Shown: positions 34,090 through 43,465 of the stretch, piece by piece
Layout: the number at the start of each line of letters is the position of its first letter
How positions within the stretch are numbered: the stretch's first letter is position 1
Notes under the pieces: model-generated
What the model was told of the DNA's origin: nothing
The model's database searches: none
What the model saw: only the letters and a program-made list of their open reading frames with translations
Source: Dehalococcoidia bacterium
Lineage (GTDB): Bacteria > Chloroflexota > Dehalococcoidia > Lucifugimonadales > UBA3495
Reading direction: 5' to 3'
Assembly (NCBI GenBank): GCA_012959605.1
Contig: DUCU01000128.1
Location: 417 to 57,062, forward strand
DNA length: 56,646 nt
Position numbers and translations under genes: made by a program

Positions 34090-34803
34090 GTGGTCAGTAA
34101 TTTGGTCATGTTACAATCTGCCGAAGCCGCTGAAACACGCCAAATCCGGCCATCAGGAGGTGCCGCCACGCAGTCGAATCTTGGACCAGAATATTTCCAG
34201 CGAGAGGATGAAGAGGACGACGGAGTCTTCTACCAGTCCCCGCGCTTGGTTGTGCATATAGACCAGGGAGCCATCGCCGCAATCAGCAACCTATTCAAAC
34301 AACAGGTACCAGAGAACTCAGAGATACTGGACCTGATGAGCAGCTGGCGCACCCACTGGCCCGCCGACCATCCCAAAGCCAAAATGGTCGGATTAGGCTT
34401 GAATCAAGTCGAATTAATGGAAAATCCAGACCTGGATGAATTTGTTGTTCACGACGTGAACAGAAATCCTGAGCTGCCCTTTGAAGACGATTCCTTCGAT
34501 GCAGTGCTAATCACCGTCTCGGCTCAGTACCTGACTAAACCCATTGAGACCTTTGCCCAGGTGAACCGAATTCTGCGGCCGGGCGGGGTCTTCATTGTCA
34601 GTTTTTCTAACCGGATGTTTGCCACCAAGGCAGTACTAATCTGGCGCAACTCTACCGACCGAGGTCGGGTTGATCTGGTGGGCACCTACATGGAGTCTGC
34701 ACAGAATTTTGAGGACATCCAGGCCACTTTCCTCAATGCCCAGACCAGCCCGCCCGACGACCCAATGTTCGCCGTCTATAGTCGTAAAGCTAAGACTGAA
34801 TAG
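34090..34803 (+). CDS. Class I SAM-dependent methyltransferase
   Basis: 237 aa from GTG 34090 (AAAGG upstream); ATG 34108 is an equally possible start. EILDLMSSWRTH is the post-strand 1 motif, VVHDVNRNPELPFEDDSFDAVLITVSAQYL contains the motif II/III region, and VNRILRPGGVFIVSFSN the strand 5 motif of methyltransferase type 11. Acceptor unknown. A perfect hairpin follows the stop. Confidence 0.82.
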   Translation: MVSNLVMLQSAEAAETRQIRPSGGAATQSNLGPEYFQREDEEDDGVFYQSPRLVVHIDQGAIAAISNLFKQQVPENSEILDLMSSWRTHWPADHPKAKMVGLGLNQVELMENPDLDEFVVHDVNRNPELPFEDDSFDAVLITVSAQYLTKPIETFAQVNRILRPGGVFIVSFSNRMFATKAVLIWRNSTDRGRVDLVGTYMESAQNFEDIQATFLNAQTSPPDDPMFAVYSRKAKTE

Positions 34804-34822
34804 CTAGGCAGGCGATAAAAAT

Positions 34823-34847
34823 ACCTTCCCCCGCTGCGGGGGAAGGT
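34823..34847. terminator. Hairpin between methyltransferase and MFS genes
   Basis: ACCTTCCCCCG and CGGGGGAAGGT form an 11-bp perfect stem with loop CTG, 20 nt after the methyltransferase stop. Convergent genes on both sides; it could stop both transcripts. Confidence 0.55.
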
Positions 34848-34897
34848 TAGATCCAACGGAGTCGAGACTCTCGACCATGTCGGAGATGCGGGCGTTT

Positions 34898-36250
34898 CTA
34901 GCTGCTGGTAGGTGCCGTCAGAGGCTCCGTAGCGACGCTGGTCACGGGCAACGGGCCTGGCGGTTTGGCAGCCAGCACCATCACGGCGGCGATGCTAACT
35001 ATGATTCCAAACACGGTGAATGGTGCTCGGTAGTCACCCGTGGCGTCATACATGAACCCCGCCACTATGGGTCCCATTGCCTGTCCGCCGATTTGAGCAG
35101 GCAATGTCAGGCCTCGAATGCTGCCAAGGTGTAGTCGTCCGTAATAATCGGCCCAGGTGAGCCGCAGCAGCAGGTGCATCCCACCCACGCCTACGCCCAG
35201 CAGCAACCCCACGGGCAACCCAACTGATAGAGAGCTGCTGTACCCCGTGCCGATGGCGCCCACGGCAGTGATTGCGCCCGCCGCTGCCAACAAGGCCCGC
35301 AGCGGCAATCGCCGGGCCCAAAACGACCAGAATAAACTGCCAGGCACCTGTCCAAAGGCAAAGACGCTGGCCGTGATTGCCGCCAGCCTGATATCCACGC
35401 CCTGGCCGATGTAATGGGGCACCTGATGCAGGCTAACCCCGGCCTGGACGATGAAGCCAAACACCGAGAACAAAGCCAAAATCCAAAACGCCCGAGTGTG
35501 CAACGCCTGCCGCACGGTGTAGTTGTGTTCAACATTAGCGGATGGGGCCGCCACTTCCACTACAGTTTCTGCCCCTAACGGAGCAGACTCACGGCTTGGT
35601 TGCTGGCTCTTCTCAGGGTCGGGTTCCAGGCCCATATCTTCAGGGCGACGGGCCATCAGCAACAACACGGGAATTATGCCAGTACTGATGGTGAATATCC
35701 CCAGGGCCAACCAGGCCGTCCGCCAACCCCAGCCGTTGATCATCACCTGGACAACCACCGGGAAGATTGTCAGCCCAATAGATTGAATGATGCCCATGTA
35801 GGCCAGTGCTGAGGGTCGGCGTCTAATGAACCAGTTACTCACGGCTGTGGATGTGCCCAATTCCAACGGACTGGAGAACACCGCCCGCCCTGGCACGTAC
35901 ATTGCGTAGAAGGACCAAACGGGAGAGGTCATGGAAAGGCCAATTGCACAGATACCCACCACCGACGCAGAGCCTGCAAGCATTATTCCGGAGCCGTAGC
36001 GGTCTACCAGCCGGCCCGCATAGGGTGAGACCAATAATCCAAACAGGGCGCCCAGACTCACGGCACCAGAGAACTGGCCTCGTGACCAACCAAACTCTTC
36101 GGTCATGGGCACCACGAACACCGAGAGGGTAGCCACGGCCATCACTGGTCGTGAGCCGAAGCTCGGAACAGATGCGACGGCCAATACCACCCATCCGTAG
36201 TAGAAGGGCAGCCGCTGGGCTAACCGAGCGCGCAGTCCGGCAAAGCTCAC
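34898..36250 (-). CDS. MFS transporter (MCT-like)
   Basis: 450 aa, 12 predicted membrane helices, GTG start at 36250 after GGAG. FYYGWVVLAVASVPSFGSRP in TM1 and YAGRLVDRYGSGIM in loop 2-3 mark the OFA/MCT-like branch of the major facilitator superfamily. The central loop (about 195-235) is hydrophilic. It probably imports organic acids. Substrate not determinable. Confidence 0.85.
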   Translation of the reverse strand: MSFAGLRARLAQRLPFYYGWVVLAVASVPSFGSRPVMAVATLSVFVVPMTEEFGWSRGQFSGAVSLGALFGLLVSPYAGRLVDRYGSGIMLAGSASVVGICAIGLSMTSPVWSFYAMYVPGRAVFSSPLELGTSTAVSNWFIRRRPSALAYMGIIQSIGLTIFPVVVQVMINGWGWRTAWLALGIFTISTGIIPVLLLMARRPEDMGLEPDPEKSQQPSRESAPLGAETVVEVAAPSANVEHNYTVRQALHTRAFWILALFSVFGFIVQAGVSLHQVPHYIGQGVDIRLAAITASVFAFGQVPGSLFWSFWARRLPLRALLAAAGAITAVGAIGTGYSSSLSVGLPVGLLLGVGVGGMHLLLRLTWADYYGRLHLGSIRGLTLPAQIGGQAMGPIVAGFMYDATGDYRAPFTVFGIIVSIAAVMVLAAKPPGPLPVTSVATEPLTAPTSS

Positions 36251-36343
36251 TGCGCGCTCCGGTTGCGTTGAGGTCGGCGTATTTCCGTTTCTATTTCTCT
36301 CTCAGATGAGTGGATAGAAAAAACAACCATTGATGCAACTGAC

Positions 36344-36922
36344 TTAGGGCTGGGGATGGGGCTCGCCCAGAATGTGCATCAGCCGGTTGGCCCAGGCAAA
36401 TATCGACGTGGACAAAGTTAGGTCAAATATTTCATCCAATCCAAGTCCGTTTTCAACCATACGCTCAACATCGGCCTTATCAGCCTCTGGTGGAGATTGC
36501 GACAACTTGGTGGAAAAATTGAGCATCGATTTTTGACGGTCGTCTAGATTGGCGTCTTTACGGTCGGCAAAGATGAGGTCCATCACCGACTCGTCCTTGG
36601 TCAGTTGGTTATACCGATTGGCGTGAACCGCCGCGCAGTAGATGCACTCGTTAACCACGGAGGCCGCCACAGCGCCGAACTCGGTTTCAGCTCGGGACAG
36701 GCCGCCGTGATGAAACATGATGCCGTTGAACAAAGGAGTGCGCTGTTGCAAAGTCTCCGGGTCCAGGGCCAGCACCAGCGTGTAATTGCCGATCTTGGTA
36801 TCGGAGACCGTCACCCTCATAGCTTCTAATTGCTCAGGGGTGGCTTCCGCCAGCACCGCTGGTTTTACTCGGGGCTCCCAAAAAGGAACTACCGTTGTGA
36901 ATTCTTTGAGTATCTCGCTCAT
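36344..36922 (-). CDS. AhpD-like alkylhydroperoxidase-domain protein
   Basis: 192 aa CMD-fold protein with CIYCAAVHANRY, the AhpD CxxC...H proton-relay motif, so peroxidase activity is possible. NECIYC is preceded by RAETEFGAVAASVV. GGAGG precedes the ATG, which overlaps the stop of the CMD gene 36919-37416. Such pairs match the Avi_7169/Avi_7170 families, in which one member keeps the cysteines. Confidence 0.83.
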   Translation of the reverse strand: MSEILKEFTTVVPFWEPRVKPAVLAEATPEQLEAMRVTVSDTKIGNYTLVLALDPETLQQRTPLFNGIMFHHGGLSRAETEFGAVAASVVNECIYCAAVHANRYNQLTKDESVMDLIFADRKDANLDDRQKSMLNFSTKLSQSPPEADKADVERMVENGLGLDEIFDLTLSTSIFAWANRLMHILGEPHPQP

Positions 36923-37416
36923 GCTACCTCCGCCATCAACCTGAGACTATGGACCACTCTTATTTGGTAACTGAGAAAAGCAATCAGCTGCGATAGCCTG
37001 ACAATGTCCGGGTCATTCATCCCAACAGATTGCAGGGCCAGAACGTCGCCCGCTGCTGCTTCTTTTGGCTTGGTGGTGATTAGATCTGTGTGCCGGATAA
37101 TTGCCTTGAGCCTGGCATCGCTGCCGCCGTCAAAACTCGTATCCGCAAGAGATTGGCTGCCGTCACCAAACAAGCTCTCGTAGTGGGTTACCAGGGCTGA
37201 ATCGTTGTTCAGTTTGGCCATCCGGCAGGCCAGCCCGGCGCGTTCCGCGTGAGACAGCCCGCCAGGGCTCTTGGGCCTGAGCGATGCTTCGTGGGAATTC
37301 TCGGTGAGTTCCATAAGGTCGGCGCGGGCAGAAAATACGCTGGCCAAAGCGCTATCAGCGGTAATGCCCGACGCCTTGGCGACTACAGTCTGAAATATGT
37401 CCAATATATCCTCCAT
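36919..37416 (-). CDS. CMD-domain protein (Avi_7170-like partner)
   Basis: 165 aa, CMD-like helical protein without CxxC: GGLSHAERAGLACRMAKLN, QSVGMNDPDIVRLSQLIAFLSYQIRVVHSL. It is translationally coupled (ATGA) with the AhpD-like gene after it. The pair resembles the adjacent Avi_7170 and Avi_7169-type genes and probably forms a two-component redox or decarboxylase-like unit. Specific function unknown. Confidence 0.7.
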   Translation of the reverse strand: MEDILDIFQTVVAKASGITADSALASVFSARADLMELTENSHEASLRPKSPGGLSHAERAGLACRMAKLNNDSALVTHYESLFGDGSQSLADTSFDGGSDARLKAIIRHTDLITTKPKEAAAGDVLALQSVGMNDPDIVRLSQLIAFLSYQIRVVHSLRLMAEVA

Positions 37417-37448
37417 GTTTCTTTGCCGGATGAGTTTAAGTGAAAGGA

Positions 37449-39119
37449 TTAAATAGAACCATCGATCACGATGTCCAACACCGCCGGCTTACCCGAGGCT
37501 ATCGCCCTTTGCAATGCCGGGGCAATCTCTGCCGGGTCCGTTATTCGCTCTCCGGCCACCCCCATGCCACCAGCGATGCTGGAGATGTGGAAAGGCGTGG
37601 GGAAGTCGGAATACGGCAGATTCTCACCAGCCGTTTCTTTCATCTGCAAGATATCCCGTTGGTAAAGGTCGAAGTTCACCTTCAGGATGCGGTACATGCC
37701 GTTGTTGCAGATGACAAACACGCAGGGGATGTTGTCATTGGCCGCAGTCCAGAGCCCTTGGACGGTCATCATGGCGCTGCCGTCTCCAATAATGCCGACG
37801 ACCGGTCGGTCTGGGTTGGCGACGGCAGCGCCCATGGTTGCGCCGATGCCGCCGCCGATGGCCTGGCCTCGGAAAGCCCTGATGTCGCCCCGTTTCTTGC
37901 CCTGGAAGTAGTGCCGCATGGTGGCCCGGTTGCTGATGGAATCATCAACCACAATCGCATTCTCAGGCATAGCGGCGGCCAACTCATACATCATGCGCGC
38001 CGGGGACATTGGCTTGCTGTCCCAATCCTCTTTCACTGACTCATCGAAAGCCTTCCGCTTGTCGGCAGCCGCCACCAATACGCCGATCTTGCGGCCGTCA
38101 ATGTCGTTGGCAAGTTCCGGCGTAATCAGGGGTTTCAAGCCGTCAATCAGTTCCTCGATTCCCATACGACAGTGCGAGACGATTCCGACGTCCGTTGGCT
38201 CTGACCTTCCGGCTCGGCCTGGAATCGGGTCAATGTGAATCAACTTGGTGTTCTCACCCAGGATGACATCGCCCCAGTAGAACAGCTCATCTATGGCATC
38301 CATGCCAATGCACAAAACTAGGTCTTTATCTTCCAATAACTCCCGTCCGGCGGGGGTGCGCAGCGTATGGGTACCAAAGAACTGGGGGTGCATGGTTGGG
38401 AATGCCACTTCTGCGCCCCGTGACTGGTAGACCGGGAAGCCCACCAGTTCCGCCAGTTCCACGGCGGCATCGTTGGCGTGGTCCTCAGATACTCGGTCGC
38501 CCACCATCATGATTGGGTTCTTAGCGGCGGCAATCAGGGCCACTGCTTCTTCAATACCCTTGGCGCTGGGCCTGGTTTCATCGTGCATCTTGCTGGAGGG
38601 GACGATGTTCATCTCGGCTTCGCCTTCCAGCGCGTTGGCTGAGAATCCAACGTAGACCGGCCCTCTGGGATGGCTGTTCGCTTCATGGAAGGCCCGCCGC
38701 AGGACGGACGGAATCGAGTCAGCAAGGTCTAGTTCGACAGACCATTTGGTGACTGGACGAACCAGTTCTGCCAGGTCAGTCATGGTCTCATTGACCTTGC
38801 GGGCGTCATAGTTGGCCGACATGACTACCATTGGCGTACCGGTGTTAAGCGCGTCTAGCATCAGGCATATGCCGTTGGCTAGGCCGCTATCCACGTGGAG
38901 CATGACGCAGGCCGCAGTCTCAATTGACCTGGCATAGGACTCACCCATGCCCACGGCAACGCTCTCTTGTAGGGTCAGGTGGTATTCGAGTTCCGGGTAA
39001 TCACCCAGCATGTCCATGATCGGGCCTTCGCTGGTGCCAGGGTTCCCGAAGATGTGTCGCACACCCTCCGCCTTCAGCATCTCCAATACAGCCTGTTTTC
39101 CGGTCATCTTTTGAACCAT
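37449..39119 (-). CDS. Benzoylformate decarboxylase/acetolactate synthase-like TPP enzyme
   Basis: 556 aa, full three-domain TPP enzyme. HIFGNPGTSEGPIMD and LTLQESVAVGMGESYAR hold the N-terminal domain with the TPP-activating glutamate. IIGDGSAMMTVQGLWTAAND followed by VICNNGMYRI is the Mg-TPP GDG-NN motif. It is nearer to benzoylformate decarboxylase-type proteins than to acetolactate synthase. GGAAGG precedes the ATG. Beside the CMD pair and VOC protein it may belong to a ring or 2-oxoacid degradation unit. Confidence 0.83.
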   Translation of the reverse strand: MVQKMTGKQAVLEMLKAEGVRHIFGNPGTSEGPIMDMLGDYPELEYHLTLQESVAVGMGESYARSIETAACVMLHVDSGLANGICLMLDALNTGTPMVVMSANYDARKVNETMTDLAELVRPVTKWSVELDLADSIPSVLRRAFHEANSHPRGPVYVGFSANALEGEAEMNIVPSSKMHDETRPSAKGIEEAVALIAAAKNPIMMVGDRVSEDHANDAAVELAELVGFPVYQSRGAEVAFPTMHPQFFGTHTLRTPAGRELLEDKDLVLCIGMDAIDELFYWGDVILGENTKLIHIDPIPGRAGRSEPTDVGIVSHCRMGIEELIDGLKPLITPELANDIDGRKIGVLVAAADKRKAFDESVKEDWDSKPMSPARMMYELAAAMPENAIVVDDSISNRATMRHYFQGKKRGDIRAFRGQAIGGGIGATMGAAVANPDRPVVGIIGDGSAMMTVQGLWTAANDNIPCVFVICNNGMYRILKVNFDLYQRDILQMKETAGENLPYSDFPTPFHISSIAGGMGVAGERITDPAEIAPALQRAIASGKPAVLDIVIDGSI

Positions 39120-39178
39120 TGAAATAAACCTTCCATCCGTTATCTAGAAATAGATTCGCCGTTATTTTTCCGGGGTTG

Positions 39179-39574
39179 TTACGGGGCCGCCTGCACTAAT
39201 TCGATGATTACGTCGTCGGGACCCTCGATATAGGCCAGCTTGATTCCCTGTGGGGTTACTGTCAAAGGCAGCACCACGCGGATACCCTCAGCCTCAAACC
39301 TGGCCATCTCGGCCTCCAAGTCTTCCACATGGAACCCAAAGTGTTCCAAGCCAAGCCGGTTGAGTTCCGGAACGGCCCGTTCTGAAGATGAATTCGGCGG
39401 TTGGGATGAGATGTTCAGTCGCGTGGGGCCGCCCACCTGCATGCCAATGGTGATGGTGCCGGGCATGACCTCGCGCTCTGAAACAATCTTGGCGTTGAAA
39501 ATCTGCTCGTACCAAGAGGCAGACGCCTTGGGGTCTTTAGCCCTGATATGAACGTGGTTGATGGCGTATTCCAT
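39179..39574 (-). CDS. VOC/glyoxalase-fold protein
   Basis: 131 aa from ATG 39574 with AGAGGAG upstream. NHVHIRAKDPKASASWYEQI opens the first beta-alpha-beta-beta-beta module and EHFGFHVEDLEAEMARFEAE the second, with IEGPDDVIIELVQ closing it. The metal residues His..Glu are present at both ends. Could be a glyoxalase, epimerase or dioxygenase. It follows the TPP enzyme in the opposite direction of NAD synthetase, from which it diverges. Confidence 0.82.
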   Translation of the reverse strand: MEYAINHVHIRAKDPKASASWYEQIFNAKIVSEREVMPGTITIGMQVGGPTRLNISSQPPNSSSERAVPELNRLGLEHFGFHVEDLEAEMARFEAEGIRVVLPLTVTPQGIKLAYIEGPDDVIIELVQAAP

Positions 39575-39713
39575 GATGAATCTCCTCTGGGGCCGTCTTA
39601 CGCTGAGTTGGCCCAAATGCGCTACGTCGAAATATTAGCTTCGGCGGGCAACCCTTGTCCACCACCTGCCCATAGAAAGTGGTGTCTAACCTCTGGTGCA
39701 GGCTCGATTTTGA

Positions 39714-39743
39714 TTGGCATGTCGATTTGGAAGTCTGTATACT
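39714..39743 (+). promoter_or_regulatory. Promoter of nadE
   Basis: TTGGCA (39714-39719), 18-bp spacer, TATACT (39738-39743). Start of transcription near 39750, about 20 nt before ATG 39770 and its GAGGAA site. It shows that the long open frame upstream of 39770 is not translated. Confidence 0.55.
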
Positions 39744-39769
39744 CGCCACAACCCAGCACGAGGAAATAC

Positions 39770-41569
39770 ATGGCACGGACCTTTCGCCTGGCCCTGGCTC
39801 AGATCAACCCTACAGTTGGGGACATCCCCGGAAACACCGCCAAGATTCTGGACTACCTGGAACGTGCCCGAGACGCCCAGGCAGACCTCGTTGCCTTCCC
39901 TGAGATGGCCACTACTGGCTACCCCCCGGAAGACCTTCTTTTTAAAAAGTCGTTTCTCACCGATAACGTGGCCGCCATGGAGCAGATTGCGGAAGCGTCA
40001 GAGAGCATCGCAGTGGTTCTGGGCTATGTGAACATTCTCTCTTTGGATCGGCCGCCTGAGGAAACACTGGGAGACGTTGGCCCACAGATAACCAACGCCG
40101 CCGCTCTCTGCCATGACGGCGATGTGGTGGACGTTTACCACAAAATATTCCTGCCCAACTACGGCGTCTTTGACGAGCAACGCTACTTTCAGAAAGGCTC
40201 CGTCTGCCCGGTCTATCGCATCGGCGGTGTGCTGATTGGCGTCAATATCTGCGAGGACATCTGGTACCCAATGGGTCCAACCACCGTGCAGTGCCAGACC
40301 GGCGCCGAGTTAATCGTCAACATCAATGCCTCACCCTTCCACGCCGGCAAACGGGCCATGCGTGAAGAAATGATCGCCCAGCGCGCCTCGGATCACGGCC
40401 TGACCGTCGCCTACGTGAACACTGTCGGTGGCCAAGACGAACTGGTATTCGACGGCGGCAGCATCATCTACGATGCAAATGGTGGCCTGCTAGCTAGAGC
40501 GCCCGCTTTCGAAGAATCTTTGCTGATCACCGACCTGGAATTCCCAGAGGAAATCGCCGAAGAAAAACCCGAGCCGACCGGGTCATTCGCCGCTGCGTTG
40601 CAGGCGGTGGGACAACCCAAAGCCCTGACAGTGTCGAATGCAGACTCTAGCTACAAGTCGGAACTTGAAAGCGAGCAATTGGCCCCGGAGATGAACGGCC
40701 CAGAAGAGGTCTACCGTGCCCTGGTCATGGGCACCGGGGATTATCTCCGCAAGTCTGGCTTCAGCAAGGCTCTGATCGGGTTGTCGGGCGGCATCGACTC
40801 GGCTTTAACCGCCACTGTGGCCGTAGACGCCTTGGGTAAAGACAATGTGGTAGGAATCACCATGCCTTCCCGTTATTCATCCGACGGCAGCGTCAGTGAC
40901 TCCGAAGAGCTGGCGGCAAATCTGGGCATGGAACTGTGGGAAGTGCCCATAGAGCAGGCGCACCAGGCCTTCACCGACATGCTGGAAGACCGTTTCAAGG
41001 ACACCGAAGCCAATGTGGCCGAGGAGAACGTGCAGGCCAGGGTGCGGGGCAACGTGCTGATGACAGTGTCGAACAAGTTTGGCTGGATCGTGCTTACCAC
41101 TGGCAACAAGTCAGAGATGGCCATGGGCTACGCCACTTTGTACGGCGACATGGCTGGCGGCTTCGCGGTGCTAAAAGACGTCCCGAAGACCACGGTCTAC
41201 GAACTCTGCCGCTGGCGCAACGGGCAAGGCCCGGCTTTTGGGACGGCGGATGATGTTATTCCCATTGCCATTATTGATAAGCCTCCTAGCGCTGAGCTTC
41301 GAGAAGACCAGCTAGATGCCGACAGCCTGCCGGAGTACGAAGTGCTTGATCCGGTGGTGGAAGCGTACGTGGAAGACGACCTTAGCTACCAAGAAATGAT
41401 CGCCAAGGGGTTTGACCCGGCAGTCATCCGACAAATCATGTCTGCGGTGGACCGCAACGAGTACAAACGTCGCCAGGCCCCGCCCGGCGTCAAGATCACC
41501 CACCGCGCCTTTGGCAAAGACCGTCGCCTCCCCATAGTCAATCGCTACCGGCAACAGGACGGGACTTAG
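39770..41569 (+). CDS. nadE: Glutamine-hydrolysing NAD+ synthetase
   Basis: 599 aa, two domains. N-terminal nitrilase/glutaminase (about 1-260) with Glu in AFPEMATTGYPPED, Lys in DVYHKIFLPNYGVFDE and Cys in GVNICEDIWYP. C-terminal synthetase (about 300-599) with LIGLSGGIDSALTATV, the ATP pyrophosphate loop, and TTGNKSEMAMGYATLYGD. It converts deamido-NAD+, ATP and glutamine to NAD+. Start ATG 39770 chosen from GAGGAA and the promoter; the frame extends 222 bp further upstream. Confidence 0.95.
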   Translation: MARTFRLALAQINPTVGDIPGNTAKILDYLERARDAQADLVAFPEMATTGYPPEDLLFKKSFLTDNVAAMEQIAEASESIAVVLGYVNILSLDRPPEETLGDVGPQITNAAALCHDGDVVDVYHKIFLPNYGVFDEQRYFQKGSVCPVYRIGGVLIGVNICEDIWYPMGPTTVQCQTGAELIVNINASPFHAGKRAMREEMIAQRASDHGLTVAYVNTVGGQDELVFDGGSIIYDANGGLLARAPAFEESLLITDLEFPEEIAEEKPEPTGSFAAALQAVGQPKALTVSNADSSYKSELESEQLAPEMNGPEEVYRALVMGTGDYLRKSGFSKALIGLSGGIDSALTATVAVDALGKDNVVGITMPSRYSSDGSVSDSEELAANLGMELWEVPIEQAHQAFTDMLEDRFKDTEANVAEENVQARVRGNVLMTVSNKFGWIVLTTGNKSEMAMGYATLYGDMAGGFAVLKDVPKTTVYELCRWRNGQGPAFGTADDVIPIAIIDKPPSAELREDQLDADSLPEYEVLDPVVEAYVEDDLSYQEMIAKGFDPAVIRQIMSAVDRNEYKRRQAPPGVKITHRAFGKDRRLPIVNRYRQQDGT

Positions 41570-41587
41570 GGTTGGCAAGCGCGACGG

Positions 41588-41693
41588 GATCAAGCAGATT
41601 TCCGGTTCGCACCGCCGGTAGGAAGTTCGCCCCCGGGGTGCCCACAGGCCCAAATTCCAAGCCCAGTTCTTGCAGTTTCTGTTCTGCGCCCAT
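41588..41693 (-). pseudogene. Remnant of a RidA-family gene (N-terminus only)
   Basis: Minus-strand ATG 41693 reads MGAEQKLQELGLEFGP, then ANFLPAVRTGNLL, the N-terminal signature of Atu1372-type RidA proteins. Homology stops where the nadE 3' end begins, so about 35 codons survive. No Shine-Dalgarno is seen. The rest of 41694-41895 holds nothing I recognise. Confidence 0.55.
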
Positions 41694-41895
41694 TTGTTAA
41701 CCCGCGTTCCGCCTATATTTATTCGAATTACTAGGCGGTCTCAACTTTCAAGAAATTATACGCGGCATAATCTCCGTCTTGATGTGAAATTTAGGCCCTT
41801 CGGCTGGATAAAGCCAAAATGAGAAGGTTAAATAATGTAATGCCCATCATATCAATTGACATGGGTACACCACAGGCGCAAAATATCATTTGCCA

Positions 41896-43215
41896 ATGAT
41901 TAAACCTAAAAATAAAGGCGCGTTCGGCCTGTCCACTGGTATTCACTACGCGTGGATTATCATGGCCATCGCCGCCGTTATGCATATGGCTGGTGGTTCC
42001 ATCCGGCAAGCTTTCGGGGTCCTTATAGTACCTCTGGAGGATGCCAACAACTGGAATCCGGCAATGGTCACCCTGGCGTACGCCCTAGCCAGCATCACAG
42101 GCGCTCTTTTGGCACCTCTCAGTGGGTACTGCACCGACCGCTACGGCGCAAGAAAGGTCATCCTGGTCGGCATCTTCGCTTTTATCGTCGGCGCTCTGAT
42201 GACTGGCGTGGTCTCTGAGATCTGGCACCTGTGGATTTCCTACGGGATATTCCTCGGCGCCGCCAGTGCGTGTTTCAACGTACCAATCATCACCACCGCA
42301 TCGTACTGGTTCCGCACCCACCTGGGCTATGGCGTGGGCTTCTTGCAGGCATCCCACGGACTTGGTCCGGCCATTATGGCAATCATGATTAGCGTCCTTA
42401 TTAGCGGCTCGTCCTGGAAGATGGCATTTTGGTCCGCTGGCATCCTCGGCGGAATCATGATGTTGGCTCTCATGGTCTTCTTTAGAAACCGACCTGGCGA
42501 CATCAATATCAGGCCCTTTGGCGCATCACCCACCGAAGAAGTAGTGGTATTTAGGGACCGGGTGATGGAAGGCCTGCGGATCAAGGCTTTCCGGAACAGC
42601 ATGCAGTCCACCACCACCTTCTGGAAGTTGGTGGCTATCCACTTCTTGGGCTGCGTCAGCCATTCCATAGTCATCATCTACATCGTGCCCATTGCGGTGT
42701 TGGCCGGCATGGACAACGTGTCGGCCGCCGGCGTGCTCAGCACCCTCGCCTTGGTTAGCGTGTCCACCAGGTTCTTGACGCCTGTAATCTCAGATTACCT
42801 GGGCGCTAGGGGCACCATGGCTACGGCCTTTGTCTGGCAGGGCCTGCCGGTGTTGATGCTCTTCTGGGCGCAAGAGCCGTGGCAGTTCTACATGTTTGCA
42901 GTCATATTTGGCATTGGATACGGCGGCGAAGGTTCAGCCTTCCCAGTCATCAACCGTCAGTATTTTGGTCGTGGGCCAATGGGTTCATCCTTTGGCTGGC
43001 AGGCCTTTGGCGCCGGTTCCGGGATGGCCATGGGCGCTTGGTTGGGCGGAGCGTTGTTTTGGTTGTTTGACTCCTACACCGCCACCATCTTGGTCTCAAC
43101 CTTTGCGAGTGTGGGCGGAGCATTTGTCATCATGTCTATGGAGCCAACTGGCCGCGTGTTGAACCTCAACTGGGAAGAAACGATCCCAACAATTCCTGCC
43201 GCAGCCGACGACTAA
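41896..43215 (+). CDS. MFS transporter (paralogue of 11226-12611)
   Basis: 439 aa from ATG 41896; TTG 41890 in the same frame is possible. 12 membrane helices. GIHYAWIIMAIAAVMHMAGG matches the TM1 of the carrier at 11226, and FPVINRQYFGRGPMGSSFGW and GYCTDRYGARKV recur in both. The shared C-terminal ending (NWEETIPTIP versus DWEDDVPIAE) shows they are close paralogues. Probably an organic-acid carrier. Substrate unknown. Confidence 0.87.
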   Translation: MIKPKNKGAFGLSTGIHYAWIIMAIAAVMHMAGGSIRQAFGVLIVPLEDANNWNPAMVTLAYALASITGALLAPLSGYCTDRYGARKVILVGIFAFIVGALMTGVVSEIWHLWISYGIFLGAASACFNVPIITTASYWFRTHLGYGVGFLQASHGLGPAIMAIMISVLISGSSWKMAFWSAGILGGIMMLALMVFFRNRPGDINIRPFGASPTEEVVVFRDRVMEGLRIKAFRNSMQSTTTFWKLVAIHFLGCVSHSIVIIYIVPIAVLAGMDNVSAAGVLSTLALVSVSTRFLTPVISDYLGARGTMATAFVWQGLPVLMLFWAQEPWQFYMFAVIFGIGYGGEGSAFPVINRQYFGRGPMGSSFGWQAFGAGSGMAMGAWLGGALFWLFDSYTATILVSTFASVGGAFVIMSMEPTGRVLNLNWEETIPTIPAAADD

Positions 43216-43217
43216 CT

Positions 43218-43244
43218 CAGCCCCCAGTTTTGCGCTGGGGGCTG
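43218..43244 (+). terminator. Terminator of the MFS gene
   Basis: CAGCCCCCAG (43218-43227) pairs with CTGGGGGCTG (43235-43244), 3 nt after the stop, followed by TCTCTCT. Strong GC stem. Confidence 0.6.
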
Positions 43245-43465
43245 TCTCTCTACTTATGGTTGGGCCCTCTCCGCAACAGTAACTGTCATCTGCCGGTTTT
43301 TGATTGTTGTTCCCCTTGGAACCGCTACTGTATAGTCCCGTAGCGGCGATGCTCTTTGAGCTGACCGCCCTTTCCCAGTCCTCGTACTTAGGTTGTATCC
43401 AGCAAGATATACCACTAGACCCCTTCCCCAGTCCCGATTCAACGCGGCCGGAGACCGAACACACG

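Noticed and set aside
39548-39769. Upstream extension of the NAD synthetase frame
   Set aside because: It overlaps the divergent VOC gene and a promoter (39714-39743) lies inside it; GAGGAA marks ATG 39770 as the start.
43304-43465. N-terminal extension of the TRAP permease frame
   Set aside because: It is proline-rich and lacks a signal peptide, and the membrane protein starts naturally at 43466.
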